DNA of 64,000 bases from Halomonas urumqiensis (GTDB lineage Bacteria; Pseudomonadota; Gammaproteobacteria; Pseudomonadales; Halomonadaceae): NCBI RefSeq assembly GCF_003028575.1, contig NZ_PYUD01000001.1, positions 434,001 through 498,000 on the forward strand. Direction: 5' to 3'. The position numbers and the translations under genes are program-made. Of the stretch, positions 25,636 to 34,588 are shown in pieces (position 1 is the first letter of the stretch; each line of letters opens with the position of its first letter). The notes below the pieces were generated by a model. It made no database searches, was not told the DNA's origin, and saw only the letters and a program-made list of their open reading frames with translations.

Positions 25636-27372
25636 TCAAAACGGAAACACCAGCGGCGTCAGTACCAGCACCGCCGCCGAGTAGGTCAGGCTGACCGGCA
25701 GGCCCACCTTGAGGAAGTCCCTGATCCGGTAGCGGCCGGGCGAGTAGACCATCAGGTGGGTCTGATAGCCGAACGGGATCAGAAAGCAGGCGCTGGCGCC
25801 ATAGGCGACCGCCATGATGAAGGGCATGGGGTCGACCCCGAAGGCCTGGGCGGTGCTCCAGGCCACCGGGAAGGCCAGCGCGGCGGCGGCGTTGTTGGTC
25901 ACGGTTTCGGTGAGCAGCACCGTCATGAGGTAGCAGCCGATGAACGCGGCGTAGACGCCGTGGCCGCTGAACAGGAACTGAATGCCTTCGGTGAGCCGCA
26001 TCGCGGCGCCGGAACTCTCCATGGCCTGGGCCAGCGCCAGGGCCGAGCCGATGATCAACCATAGCTCGAACGGAAAGCGCCGGCGCAATTCGGCAACGCT
26101 GAGTACGCGCCCCGCCAGCAGCCCCGCCAGCAACAACAACAGCCCATGAAACAGCGGCAGCAGGTTGGCCGCCGCCAGCCCGATCACGCTCGTGAACCCG
26201 GCCAGGGTCAACAGGCTTTCGTTGCGCGTCAGTTGCGGCCTCTTGAAACTGCCACTGAGCAGATGGAAGTTGCGATCCAGGTTGCGGTGCTGCCGAAAAT
26301 CCCCGCCGACCGCCATCAGCAGGCAATCCCCCACCCGCAGGGGGATCTTGCCGAGCTGACCCTCCAGCCGTTTGTCGCCACGCCGTATTCCCACCACGCC
26401 GGCATTGAACATGCTGCGAAAATCCACGTCCTGGAGCGTCTGGCCCGCCAGTTCCGACTCGTGGGAGATCACCACCTCCACCAGGTTGGTGGCCAGCAGG
26501 TTATCGACTTCGTGGCCGAACAGGTTCAGGCCCGGGAAGCGCTGCAGCGCCTGCACCTTGCTGACTTCTCCGGTGAATACCAGGGTGTCGTCCCGCTGCA
26601 GGATCTCGTCAGGCCCCACCGGGCTGATCAGCCGGCCATCACGCTCGATCTCGAGCAGGTAGAGGCCGTCGAGGTTACGCAGGCCGTTGCGTTCGATGCT
26701 CTTGCCGATCAGCTCGGAGCCTGGCTGCACGTCGGTGGCCAGAAAGTAGGCGAGCTTTTCGGCGGTGTCTTCGGCGTGATGATGAGGAAGTGCCCGCGCC
26801 CGCCACAGCAGCACACCGAAGGTAATGAGGGCCACGGGCACGCCGACCAGGCTGAACTGGAACATGCCGAGTTGCTGGCCGGTGTTGCTAAGCGTGAAGG
26901 AGTTGACGACCAGGTTGGTGGAGGTGCCCACCAGGGTGGTGATGCCACCCAGTATCGAGGCATAGGAGAGCGGGATCAGCAGCCGCGAAGGGGCGATTCG
27001 GCGTTGGCGCGAGATGGCGCCGAGAAACGCCGCCACCACGGCGGTATTGTTGAGAAACGCCGAGAGCACCGCGCTGGTGCCCATCAGGCGGGCCGTGGCG
27101 GTCGTGGGGCGACCGTTGAGCAGGCGCTGCGAGAGCCAGTCCAGCAGCGGCGTGCGTTCCAGCGCCAGGGAGACCAGCAGCAGCAACATCAGGGTCGCCA
27201 GCGCCGGGTTGGTGTACTGGGCGAGCAGGGTGGCGGTATCCACCAGCCCGAACAGCAGATAGGCACCCGCCAGGCTCACGAATGCGAAGGCGGGCCGAAC
27301 ACGCCCGCTGATCAACAGGGCCAGCAGCCCGGCGATGGATATCAGTACTGCCCAGGTGATCATGGTGCTCAT
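25636..27372 (-). CDS. SLC13-family transporter with TrkA-C domains, probable sulfate importer
   Basis: 578 residues, integral inner-membrane protein. About five hydrophobic segments precede and six follow a cytoplasmic part (about 195-370) with two TrkA-C-like domains (ELIGKSIERNGLRNLDGLYLLEI and ELAGQTLQDVDFRSMFNAGVVGI). The membrane signatures are SAFLNNTAVVAAFLG with GTSTNLVVNSF in the first half and ETVTNNAAAALAFPVAWS with IPFGYQTHLMVYSPG in the second, as in DASS/SLC13 anion transporters. Related SLT/SAC1-type proteins carry sulfate. The position beside cysD and cysNC supports sulfate as substrate, but that remains inferred from context. It is divergent from the gene at 27,512. Confidence 0.88.
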   Translation of the reverse strand: MSTMITWAVLISIAGLLALLISGRVRPAFAFVSLAGAYLLFGLVDTATLLAQYTNPALATLMLLLLVSLALERTPLLDWLSQRLLNGRPTTATARLMGTSAVLSAFLNNTAVVAAFLGAISRQRRIAPSRLLIPLSYASILGGITTLVGTSTNLVVNSFTLSNTGQQLGMFQFSLVGVPVALITFGVLLWRARALPHHHAEDTAEKLAYFLATDVQPGSELIGKSIERNGLRNLDGLYLLEIERDGRLISPVGPDEILQRDDTLVFTGEVSKVQALQRFPGLNLFGHEVDNLLATNLVEVVISHESELAGQTLQDVDFRSMFNAGVVGIRRGDKRLEGQLGKIPLRVGDCLLMAVGGDFRQHRNLDRNFHLLSGSFKRPQLTRNESLLTLAGFTSVIGLAAANLLPLFHGLLLLLAGLLAGRVLSVAELRRRFPFELWLIIGSALALAQAMESSGAAMRLTEGIQFLFSGHGVYAAFIGCYLMTVLLTETVTNNAAAALAFPVAWSTAQAFGVDPMPFIMAVAYGASACFLIPFGYQTHLMVYSPGRYRIRDFLKVGLPVSLTYSAAVLVLTPLVFPF

Positions 27373-27511
27373 ATCCTTGAGAAAGAACCCGACGTGGGGC
27401 GTATCGCTTGTGCGATTCTACTAAGCCTTTTATCATCAAGTCGAACCGCTGAAGAAAACGTTTCACGATAAGCTTAAACATTCTCTCTAATTCAATCGGT
27501 TATCTCTTTCA

Positions 27512-28324
27512 TTGGCTACCAAACATTTATCGCCTGAAGTTCTCAATGAACGCCGCAAGCAAGCGGTGAGGCTGCGCCTGGATGGCCATACTGTGAAGGA
27601 TGCCTGTGAGCGCACAGGGCTTTCCGCACCGACCGTATCGGCTGCCTGGAAGGCGTTTCGGGAGGGTGGCTGGAAGGCGGTGCCGGTTCGCCAGCGGGGG
27701 CGGGCCAAGGGCCAGGCCAACGTGCTCGATGCCAGGCTTCGCGAGGCGCTGGGGCAGCAATTGCTGTGCTTGCCACCCGCGCCCCTGCCCGGATGGACGA
27801 GCAGAGCGCTTGCCGACTGGTTGAATGGTGAACAGCTGAATGCCGAATGGTTGAATGAGAAACCCGACGCGGCGGTGACACCAAGAGCCATCGAGCACTG
27901 GTGGGAAGGCGCGGGGCTCAAGGTCAACCCGCTGGCGCTCGATGCACTGGAAAAGCGGCGCAACACGGCGGGCCGCTGGTACCGCCAGCAGGTGTTGCCG
28001 GTGCGTGAGTCGGTGGAACGAGAGGGCGGCGCCTTCTGGCAGGGTGGCGTTTGCATGGTGAAGCCGTGCGCCGAATCGCCTGGCCGGGTGGCCGTGTACT
28101 GGCACGGCAAGCGTGGCGCGCTGCACCTGCGCACCTTTGAATCACCGCCGAAGGCCAATGACTACATCGCCATGTTCGAACGCCTTCTCGACAAGGCCCA
28201 CGGGCCGGTAGCCGTGGTATTCCATGGCGCGGCGTTCGACAAGAGCCCCGAGATCGGCGAGTGGCTCGAACGACATCCATCGATGAGGCTGATAGCCGTA
28301 CCGGCAACACAAGCCGGAAGCTAG
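27512..28324 (+). CDS. Decayed IS630-like transposase, possibly domesticated
   Basis: 270 residues starting at a TTG. The N-terminus is a helix-turn-helix (AVRLRLDGHTVKDACERTG, then SAPTVSAAWKAFREGGW) followed by a second winged-helix segment (WTSRALADWL, TPRAIEHWWEGAGL). The rest follows the IS630 catalytic domain: AFWQGGVCMV stands where a strand ending in DE is expected, and GPVAVVFHGAAFDKSPEIGEWLERHP where the second Asp precedes N-x-x-x-H. Both acidic residues are replaced (Gly, His), and the protein stops just before the region that holds the third. It cannot transpose. The intact frame over 270 codons hints at a retained DNA-binding role, or at recent inactivation. Confidence 0.7.
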   Translation: MATKHLSPEVLNERRKQAVRLRLDGHTVKDACERTGLSAPTVSAAWKAFREGGWKAVPVRQRGRAKGQANVLDARLREALGQQLLCLPPAPLPGWTSRALADWLNGEQLNAEWLNEKPDAAVTPRAIEHWWEGAGLKVNPLALDALEKRRNTAGRWYRQQVLPVRESVEREGGAFWQGGVCMVKPCAESPGRVAVYWHGKRGALHLRTFESPPKANDYIAMFERLLDKAHGPVAVVFHGAAFDKSPEIGEWLERHPSMRLIAVPATQAGS

Positions 28325-28435
28325 AAGAGCGGCGCTTCGCGCCTGGAAGCTTGAAGCTGGAAGAGTGCCGCTTCGCGGCATACCCCATAAGGGGCGCTGT
28401 AGAGAGGTTTTCTTCCAGCTTCTAGCTTTCAACTT
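28305..28435 (+). repeat. REP-like stem-loop repeats before cysD
   Basis: Two direct copies of a unit of about 36 bases, each a GGAAGC-TxGAAG part followed by a GC hairpin (GGCGCTTCGCGCC at about 28,332 and GCCGCTTCGCGGC at about 28,367), run from inside the last codons of the transposase-like gene. An inverted copy of the GCTAGAAGCTGGAAG-like part closes the region near 28,420. The layout resembles intergenic REP elements and may also act as a terminator or mRNA-stabilising structure upstream of cysD. Confidence 0.7.
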
Positions 28436-28461
28436 TACTTAAGAAAACTTCAGGAAATGCC

Positions 28462-29364
28462 ATGACCTCACTGACACACTTACAGAGACTGGAAGCGGAA
28501 AGCATCCAGATCATGCGCGAGGTGGTCGCGGAAACCGAGAATCCAGTGATGCTCTATTCGGTGGGCAAGGATTCGGCGGTAATGCTGCATCTGGCCCGCA
28601 AGGCCTTCGCGCCGTCGCCGCCGCCGTTTCCGCTGCTGCACGTGGATACGCGCTGGAAATTCCAGGCCATGTACGAGTTTCGCGACAACATGGCCAAGGA
28701 AGTGGGCATGGACTTGCTGGTGCACATCAACCCGGAAGGCGTCGAGAAGGATATCAATCCTTTCACCCATGGCTCGGCGATTCACACCGACGTGATGAAA
28801 ACCGAAGGCCTGAAGCAGGCGCTGAACAAGTACGGCTTTGATGCCGCCTTCGGTGGCGCGCGTCGTGATGAGGAAAAATCGCGGGCCAAGGAGCGCGTGT
28901 TCTCGTTCCGTACCGCCCAGCACCGCTGGGATCCGAAGAGCCAGCGCCCGGAGCTCTGGAAGCTGTTCAACACCCGCAAGCACAAGGGTGAGTCTATTCG
29001 CGTATTCCCGCTCTCCAACTGGACCGAGCTGGATATCTGGCAGTACATCTACCTGCAGAACATCCCGATCGTGCCGCTTTATTACTCCGCCGAACGCCCG
29101 GTGGTGGAGCGTGACGGCGCGCTGATCATGGTCGACGACGACCGCATGCCGCTGGAGCCAGGCGAGGTGCCGATGATGCGCAGTGTGCGTTTCCGCACGC
29201 TGGGCTGCTACCCGCTCACCGGCGCGATCGAATCCGACGCCGACACCCTGCCGGCGATCATCCAGGAGATGTTGCTGACCAAGACGTCCGAGCGCCAGGG
29301 CCGCGTCATCGACCATGACAGCGCCGCCTCCATGGAAAAGAAAAAGCAAGAGGGGTATTTCTGA
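28462..29364 (+). CDS. cysD: Sulfate adenylyltransferase subunit 2
   Basis: Catalytic ATP-pyrophosphatase subunit of ATP sulfurylase; with CysN it turns sulfate and ATP into APS at the cost of GTP hydrolysis. The 300-residue length is standard. The PP-loop is [19 protein letters not shown] near residue 31. [20 protein letters not shown] near 132 and FNTRKHKGE, with [15 protein letters not shown] near 190, are family signatures. The stop and the start of cysN share a base (TGATG), indicating coupled translation. In this locus the product would serve sulfation as well as cysteine synthesis. Confidence 0.97.
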   Translation: MTSLTHLQRLEAESIQIMREVVAETENPVMLYSVGKDSAVMLHLARKAFAPSPPPFPLLHVDTRWKFQAMYEFRDNMAKEVGMDLLVHINPEGVEKDINPFTHGSAIHTDVMKTEGLKQALNKYGFDAAFGGARRDEEKSRAKERVFSFRTAQHRWDPKSQRPELWKLFNTRKHKGESIRVFPLSNWTELDIWQYIYLQNIPIVPLYYSAERPVVERDGALIMVDDDRMPLEPGEVPMMRSVRFRTLGCYPLTGAIESDADTLPAIIQEMLLTKTSERQGRVIDHDSAASMEKKKQEGYF

Positions 29365-31268
29365 TGGCTCATTCATCCGACATGATCGCCGGCGACATCG
29401 AAGCCTACCTGAAATCCCACGAACACAAGGGGCTTCTGCGCTTCATCACCTGCGGTAGCGTGGACGACGGCAAGAGCACGCTGATCGGCCGCCTGCTGTT
29501 CGAATCGAAGCTGCTGTTCGAGGATCAACTGGCGGCCATCGAAGCCGATTCGAAGAAGTTCGGCACCCAGGGCGCCGATATCGACTTCGCGCTGCTGGTC
29601 GATGGTCTGGCCGCCGAGCGCGAGCAGGGCATCACCATCGATGTCGCCTACCGCTTTTTCTCCACCGACAAGCGCAAGTTCATCGTCGCCGACACACCGG
29701 GGCATGAGCAGTACACCCGCAACATGGTGACGGGCGCTTCCACCGCCGATGCGGCGATCCTGATGGTTGATGCGCGTCATGGCATCCTGACCCAGACCCG
29801 CCGCCACAGCTTCCTGATGTCGTTGATCGGCATGCGCCATGTGGTGGTGGCGATCAACAAGATGGACCTGGTCGATTATTCGCAGGCGCGCTTCAACGAG
29901 ATCGCCGAGGAGTACCGCGAATTCGCCAAGCAACTGGGTCTCGAGAACATCACCTTCATTCCGATGTCGGCGTTGAAGGGTGATAACGTCATCGAGCACA
30001 GCGCGAAGATGCCCTGGTACCACGGCACCACGCTGATGGGCTACCTGGAGACCGTCGAGGTCGATGACGAGCGCCTGCAGCGCGAGCCGATGCGCATGCC
30101 GGTGCAGTGGGTCAACCGCCCGAACCTGGATTTCCGTGGTTTCACCGGCATGGTGACGAGCGGCGTGGTCAAACCGGGCGATGCGATTCGCGTGCAACCT
30201 TCCGGCAAGTCCAGCACGGTGTCGCGCATCTATACGTTTGATGGTGACCTCGACCAGGCCGTGGCGGGGCAGTCGGTCACTCTGTTGCTTGCCGACGAGA
30301 TCGATATCTCGCGCGGCGATGTGATCTCGGGGGTCGACAAGCCGGCGCAGACCGCCGACCAGTTCGAGACGACGCTGGTGTGGATGCACGAGCAGCCCCT
30401 GCTGCCGGGCCGCCCCTACCTGATGAAGCTCGGCACCCAGGTCGTCTCGGCCACCGTCACCGACATCAAGTACGTGATCAACGTCAACACCCTGGAGCAT
30501 ACCGCCGGCAAGCAGCTGGACCTGAATGGCATCGGTATCTGCTCGCTGAGCCTCGACCGTGCCGTGGCCTTCGACCCCTACAAGGAGAGCCAGGACACCG
30601 GGGGCTTCATCCTGATCGACCGGATGACCAACAACACGGTGGGTGCGGGCATGCTGCATTTCGCCCTGCGCCGTAGCCAGAATATTCACATGCAGCATGT
30701 CGACATCGACAAGGATGCCCGTGCGCGCGCCAAGGGCCAGAAGCCAGCGGTGCTGTGGCTGACCGGGCTTTCGGGCGCCGGCAAGTCGACCATTGCCAAC
30801 CTGGTGGAGAAGAAGCTGCATTCCGCCGGTCAGCACACCTACCTGCTGGATGGCGACAACGTGCGCCATGGGTTGAATCGCGATCTCGGCTTCACCGACG
30901 CCGACCGGGTCGAGAACATTCGCCGGGTGGCCGAGGTGACCAAGCTGATGGTCGATGCCGGGTTGATCGTGCTGACCGCCTTCATTTCGCCGTTCCGCAG
31001 CGAGCGCCAGCTGGCCCGCGACCTGCTGGGCGATGACGAGTTCATCGAAGTGTTCGTCGATACCCCGCTGGACGTGGCGGAAGAGCGCGATCCGAAAGGG
31101 CTGTATCGCAAGGCACGGCGTGGTGAGCTGAAGAACTTCACGGGCATCGATTCCGCCTATGAAGCGCCGGAGAATCCGGAGCTGCGCCTGGATACCACCC
31201 GGATGAGCAGTGAAGAAGCCGCCGACGCCATCGTCGACCTGTTGCGCCATCGGCAACTGATCGTTTGA
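29364..31268 (+). CDS. cysN: Bifunctional CysN/CysC: ATP sulfurylase GTPase subunit fused to APS kinase
   Basis: 634 residues. Residues 1-440 are the elongation-factor-like GTPase: [16 protein letters not shown] (G1) near 31, [12 protein letters not shown] (G3) near 110 and NKMDLVD (G4) near 165. Residues from about 450 are an APS kinase: P-loop [19 protein letters not shown], then [31 protein letters not shown] and the FISPFRSER lid. The fusion converts sulfate through APS directly to PAPS, the sulfate donor for sulfotransferases. The kinase motifs look complete, including the serine-containing loop expected of an active enzyme. Fused forms occur in several proteobacteria. Confidence 0.96.
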   Translation: MAHSSDMIAGDIEAYLKSHEHKGLLRFITCGSVDDGKSTLIGRLLFESKLLFEDQLAAIEADSKKFGTQGADIDFALLVDGLAAEREQGITIDVAYRFFSTDKRKFIVADTPGHEQYTRNMVTGASTADAAILMVDARHGILTQTRRHSFLMSLIGMRHVVVAINKMDLVDYSQARFNEIAEEYREFAKQLGLENITFIPMSALKGDNVIEHSAKMPWYHGTTLMGYLETVEVDDERLQREPMRMPVQWVNRPNLDFRGFTGMVTSGVVKPGDAIRVQPSGKSSTVSRIYTFDGDLDQAVAGQSVTLLLADEIDISRGDVISGVDKPAQTADQFETTLVWMHEQPLLPGRPYLMKLGTQVVSATVTDIKYVINVNTLEHTAGKQLDLNGIGICSLSLDRAVAFDPYKESQDTGGFILIDRMTNNTVGAGMLHFALRRSQNIHMQHVDIDKDARARAKGQKPAVLWLTGLSGAGKSTIANLVEKKLHSAGQHTYLLDGDNVRHGLNRDLGFTDADRVENIRRVAEVTKLMVDAGLIVLTAFISPFRSERQLARDLLGDDEFIEVFVDTPLDVAEERDPKGLYRKARRGELKNFTGIDSAYEAPENPELRLDTTRMSSEEAADAIVDLLRHRQLIV

Positions 31269-31297
31269 AGCCGGAAGCCAAAGGAACAGGACACCCT

Positions 31298-32081
<784 letters not shown>

Positions 32082-32092
<11 letters not shown>

Positions 32093-32151
32093 GTTGTGAG
32101 TTGTGAAGGGTGAGTTGTGAGTCGTGAAGGGTGAGTTGTGAGGTGTTAGGG
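32082..32151 (+). repeat. Heptanucleotide tandem repeat after cysQ
   Basis: Ten units of seven bases with consensus GTGAGTT and variants GTGAAGG, GTGAGTC and GTGAGGT span 70 bases. The first units encode the last residues and stop of CysQ. The reverse complement of the unit (AACTCAC) differs by one base from a rotation of the ACGACTC array at 11,281, so the two arrays belong to one family in opposite orientation. Confidence 0.93.
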
Positions 32152-32152
32152 G

Positions 32153-32222
32153 TTACTACTCACCAGCCCGAAGGGCGCTCACTACTCACAAGCGCAGCGC
32201 TCACCAGCGCGAAGCGCGCACG
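32153..32222 (+). repeat. Three consecutive GC-rich short palindromes
   Basis: Immediately after the heptamers come three hairpin-forming words separated by ACTCAC-like spacers: GCCCGAAGGGC, AGCGCAGCGCT and GCGCGAAGCGCGC. They resemble the hairpins before cysD and may be REP-type elements or a bidirectional transcription barrier between cysQ and the P450 gene. Confidence 0.75.
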
Positions 32223-32263
32223 TTTGGGTTAGCATGGCGGCTGTTTTCACTCGGGGGACACCT

Positions 32264-33679
32264 GTGAGTCAAGCGACGCGAGCGGCCAAGATGGCCCCGG
32301 TGGCGGTGCCACTGCCCAACGCCGAGACCAGTCTGGTCAAGCGGATGGGCATGGCCCACCAGAACCTGCTCTCGGTATGGCAGGAGCGGGACTATCGGGC
32401 CAAGAGCATCCGTTTCAAGATGCTCAATCAGGACTATGTGGTCTGCAATAGCCCGCAGAGCGTGCGTCATGTGTTCCTGCGTGAGCATGACAACTACGAC
32501 CGCAAGAGCCCGCAGATGCGCAATGCGCTGGAGCCGCTGCTGGGCGATGGCCTGTTCGTCAGCGATGGCGACCTGTGGCGCCAGCGCCGCCGGGATTGCG
32601 CCCCGGCCTTGAGCAACCAGTTGCTGCCGGCCTTCACGGAGATCATGACCTCCTCCGCGCGGGAGACCGCCGAGCAGTGGCGGCAGCTCCCCGCGGATCG
32701 GCCCGTGGACATGCTTGGGGAGATGGCGCGGCTTACCGCCCGGATCATCGGCAGGACGGTGTTTGGGGACGATACCCGGGAGGAGGAGGCCGACCAGGTG
32801 GTGGCCGGGTTCACCGAGTATCAGCGCCAGGTCGAGCAGTTGGATCTCGGCAGCACGCTTGGCATGCCGTTTCTGAACCTGCTGGGCAACCCCGTGCGCC
32901 GCCACAGGACGCGTTACTCGGCAAGGCAAGTGCATGACATCATCGACCGCATCATCGAACGCCGTGGCCAACGGCCCGACGCCGAGCGGTTCAGCCTGAT
33001 CGACCGCTTTATGCAGCGCGGCCAAGCACAGGGGCCGGGTGGTAAAGAGGGCGGTTGCCCGTTCAGCCGGGCGGCGGTGCGCAACGAGGCCGTGGTGATG
33101 TTCATGGCGGGCCATGAAACCACCGCCAACGCGCTCACCTGGACCTGGTACCTGCTCGACCATGACCGAGAGGTGATGACGCGCCTGCAGCAGGAACTCG
33201 ACGATGTACTCGGTGGGCGAGACCCGACGTTCGACGATGTCGACCGGCTGCCCTACACCCGCGCGGTGTTCGAGGAGGCCATGCGGCTCTATCCGCCGGT
33301 GCCGTTGCTGAGCCGCCAGGCCCGTGCCGAGGATTCCGTGCACAATCGCGAGGTCAAGCCCGGCACCATCATGATGGTGCTGCCCTGGTTGCTGCACCGC
33401 CATCGGCTGCTGTGGGATGACCCGGATCATTTCGATCCTGAGCGTTTCATGCCCGACCAGCCTCGTCCCGACAAGTTCGCCTATCTGCCGTTCAGCGTTG
33501 GCCCACGGGTATGCCTGGGCAAGCGCTTCGGCCTCTACGAGGGCATCCTGTGCCTTGCCACCCTGGCGCAGCACTTCACCCCGCGCCGCGTGCCCGAGCA
33601 TGAGGTCAGGATCGAGTGCCGCCTGACCCTGCGGCCGGCCGGCGGGATGCCGATGTTCCTGGAACGGCGCGCCGCATGA
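32264..33679 (+). CDS. Cytochrome P450
   Basis: About 471 residues from the GTG at 32,264, which has GGGGGA five bases upstream; an ATG at 32,234 is in frame. P450 hallmarks are all present: the I-helix oxygen-binding motif FMAGHETTANALTW near 285, the ExxR motif in EEAMRLYPP near 340, and the heme loop FSVGPRVCLGKRFGLYEG with the cysteine ligand near residue 417. The closest type is the bacterial fatty-acid or terpene hydroxylase-like group, with no reductase fused. No membrane anchor is visible. It overlaps the acyltransferase gene by four bases and converges on the polyketide synthase operon, so hydroxylation of a lipid or polyketide chain is a reasonable inference. Confidence 0.94.
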   Translation: MSQATRAAKMAPVAVPLPNAETSLVKRMGMAHQNLLSVWQERDYRAKSIRFKMLNQDYVVCNSPQSVRHVFLREHDNYDRKSPQMRNALEPLLGDGLFVSDGDLWRQRRRDCAPALSNQLLPAFTEIMTSSARETAEQWRQLPADRPVDMLGEMARLTARIIGRTVFGDDTREEEADQVVAGFTEYQRQVEQLDLGSTLGMPFLNLLGNPVRRHRTRYSARQVHDIIDRIIERRGQRPDAERFSLIDRFMQRGQAQGPGGKEGGCPFSRAAVRNEAVVMFMAGHETTANALTWTWYLLDHDREVMTRLQQELDDVLGGRDPTFDDVDRLPYTRAVFEEAMRLYPPVPLLSRQARAEDSVHNREVKPGTIMMVLPWLLHRHRLLWDDPDHFDPERFMPDQPRPDKFAYLPFSVGPRVCLGKRFGLYEGILCLATLAQHFTPRRVPEHEVRIECRLTLRPAGGMPMFLERRAA

Positions 33680-34578
33680 AGGCCGAGCCCCCTACGCTTG
33701 CGGCGCGTGCCGAATACGCCATGGCACTCGGCATGCGCTTTCTGCCCATCGCCTGGGTGTCGGCCCTGGGAGGCTATCTCGGACGCCGTTATGTGCGCCG
33801 CGCGCAGCGGCTGGAGCGGCGCTGGGTCGCGCGCCTGCTGAACAATCTCGATTACCTGAAAGGGCCAACCGATCAGGCACAGCGGCGGCAGCGCCTGCTG
33901 GCCTATGGCGATCAGGTGGGCCGCGTGTATACCGAGCTGACGGTGCTCAAGCGGATTCTCGATTCCTCCCGTTTTCGGGTCGAGGGTGAGCATCACCTGA
34001 GGGGCCATGAAGGCCCGCTGATCCTGGTGGCGCCGCATCTGGCCAACTGGGAGTTGCTGGCAGGCGTGCTGACGCTGATCGATAAGCCGCTTGTCGATCT
34101 TTACGAGCCACGCGAGAGCGAGCTGCGCATGCGGATCGCCATGCGTACCCGGCAGTCGCTGGACGGCGTAGAGGTCGAATGGGTGCCCACCGATTCCGGC
34201 ATGGCGATGCGCCGCGTCAAAGCGGCTCTCGCACGTGGGAATCACACCATGCTGTTCTGCGACGAGATTCGCCAGGGGGTCTCCCAGGGGCCGTCACTGG
34301 GGCGTGAACTGCCCTATGCCGGCAACCGCTGGATGGCGGCGCGACTGGCCGTGCGCCACGGCGCCACGATCGTGCCCATGCGTATCGTGCGCGAGGGCGG
34401 GGCACACTTCACTCTGCGCATCGAGGCGCCTCTTGCCGCTGACCTCGCCGCCAACCCGGACGCGGATCCCGACATGCGGGCCCGCGAACTGGCCAACAAG
34501 ATCGACACGCTGTTCGACGGCTGGGTGCGCGAACACCCCGAGCATTGGTATTGGCTCAAGGATGTCAGGGTCTTTTGA
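33676..34578 (+). CDS. LpxL/HtrB-like lysophospholipid acyltransferase family protein
   Basis: 300 residues from an ATG overlapping the P450 stop (ATGA). The family catalytic HX4E motif is APHLANWELL, His about residue 121. FCDEIRQGVSQGP near 195 and ARLAVRHGATIVPMRIVREGG near 222 are typical of the lipid A late acyltransferase group, as is the C-terminal EHPEHWYWL. A short hydrophobic N-terminal stretch suggests inner-membrane association. It ends ten bases from the end of the convergent oxoamine synthase gene. In lipid A synthesis this family adds secondary acyl chains; here it more likely acylates the product of the PKS operon, which is inference from position. Confidence 0.88.
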   Translation: MKAEPPTLAARAEYAMALGMRFLPIAWVSALGGYLGRRYVRRAQRLERRWVARLLNNLDYLKGPTDQAQRRQRLLAYGDQVGRVYTELTVLKRILDSSRFRVEGEHHLRGHEGPLILVAPHLANWELLAGVLTLIDKPLVDLYEPRESELRMRIAMRTRQSLDGVEVEWVPTDSGMAMRRVKAALARGNHTMLFCDEIRQGVSQGPSLGRELPYAGNRWMAARLAVRHGATIVPMRIVREGGAHFTLRIEAPLAADLAANPDADPDMRARELANKIDTLFDGWVREHPEHWYWLKDVRVF

Positions 34579-34588
34579 GGAAAGGATG

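Noticed and set aside
25574..25684. 36-codon frame overlapping the DUF2281 stop as a toxin gene
   Set aside because: Too short, no toxin resemblance, and its second half is the antisense of the transporter C-terminus.
26146..27471. A 441-codon plus-strand frame opposite the SLC13 transporter
   Set aside because: Gln/Arg/His-rich antisense of membrane segments, no ribosome site and no resemblance to a protein family.
29373..31256. A 627-codon open frame on the minus strand opposite cysNC
   Set aside because: It mirrors a highly conserved, motif-complete gene, has the His/Gln/Ala/Gly-rich composition of GC-rich antisense frames, and shows no family motif.
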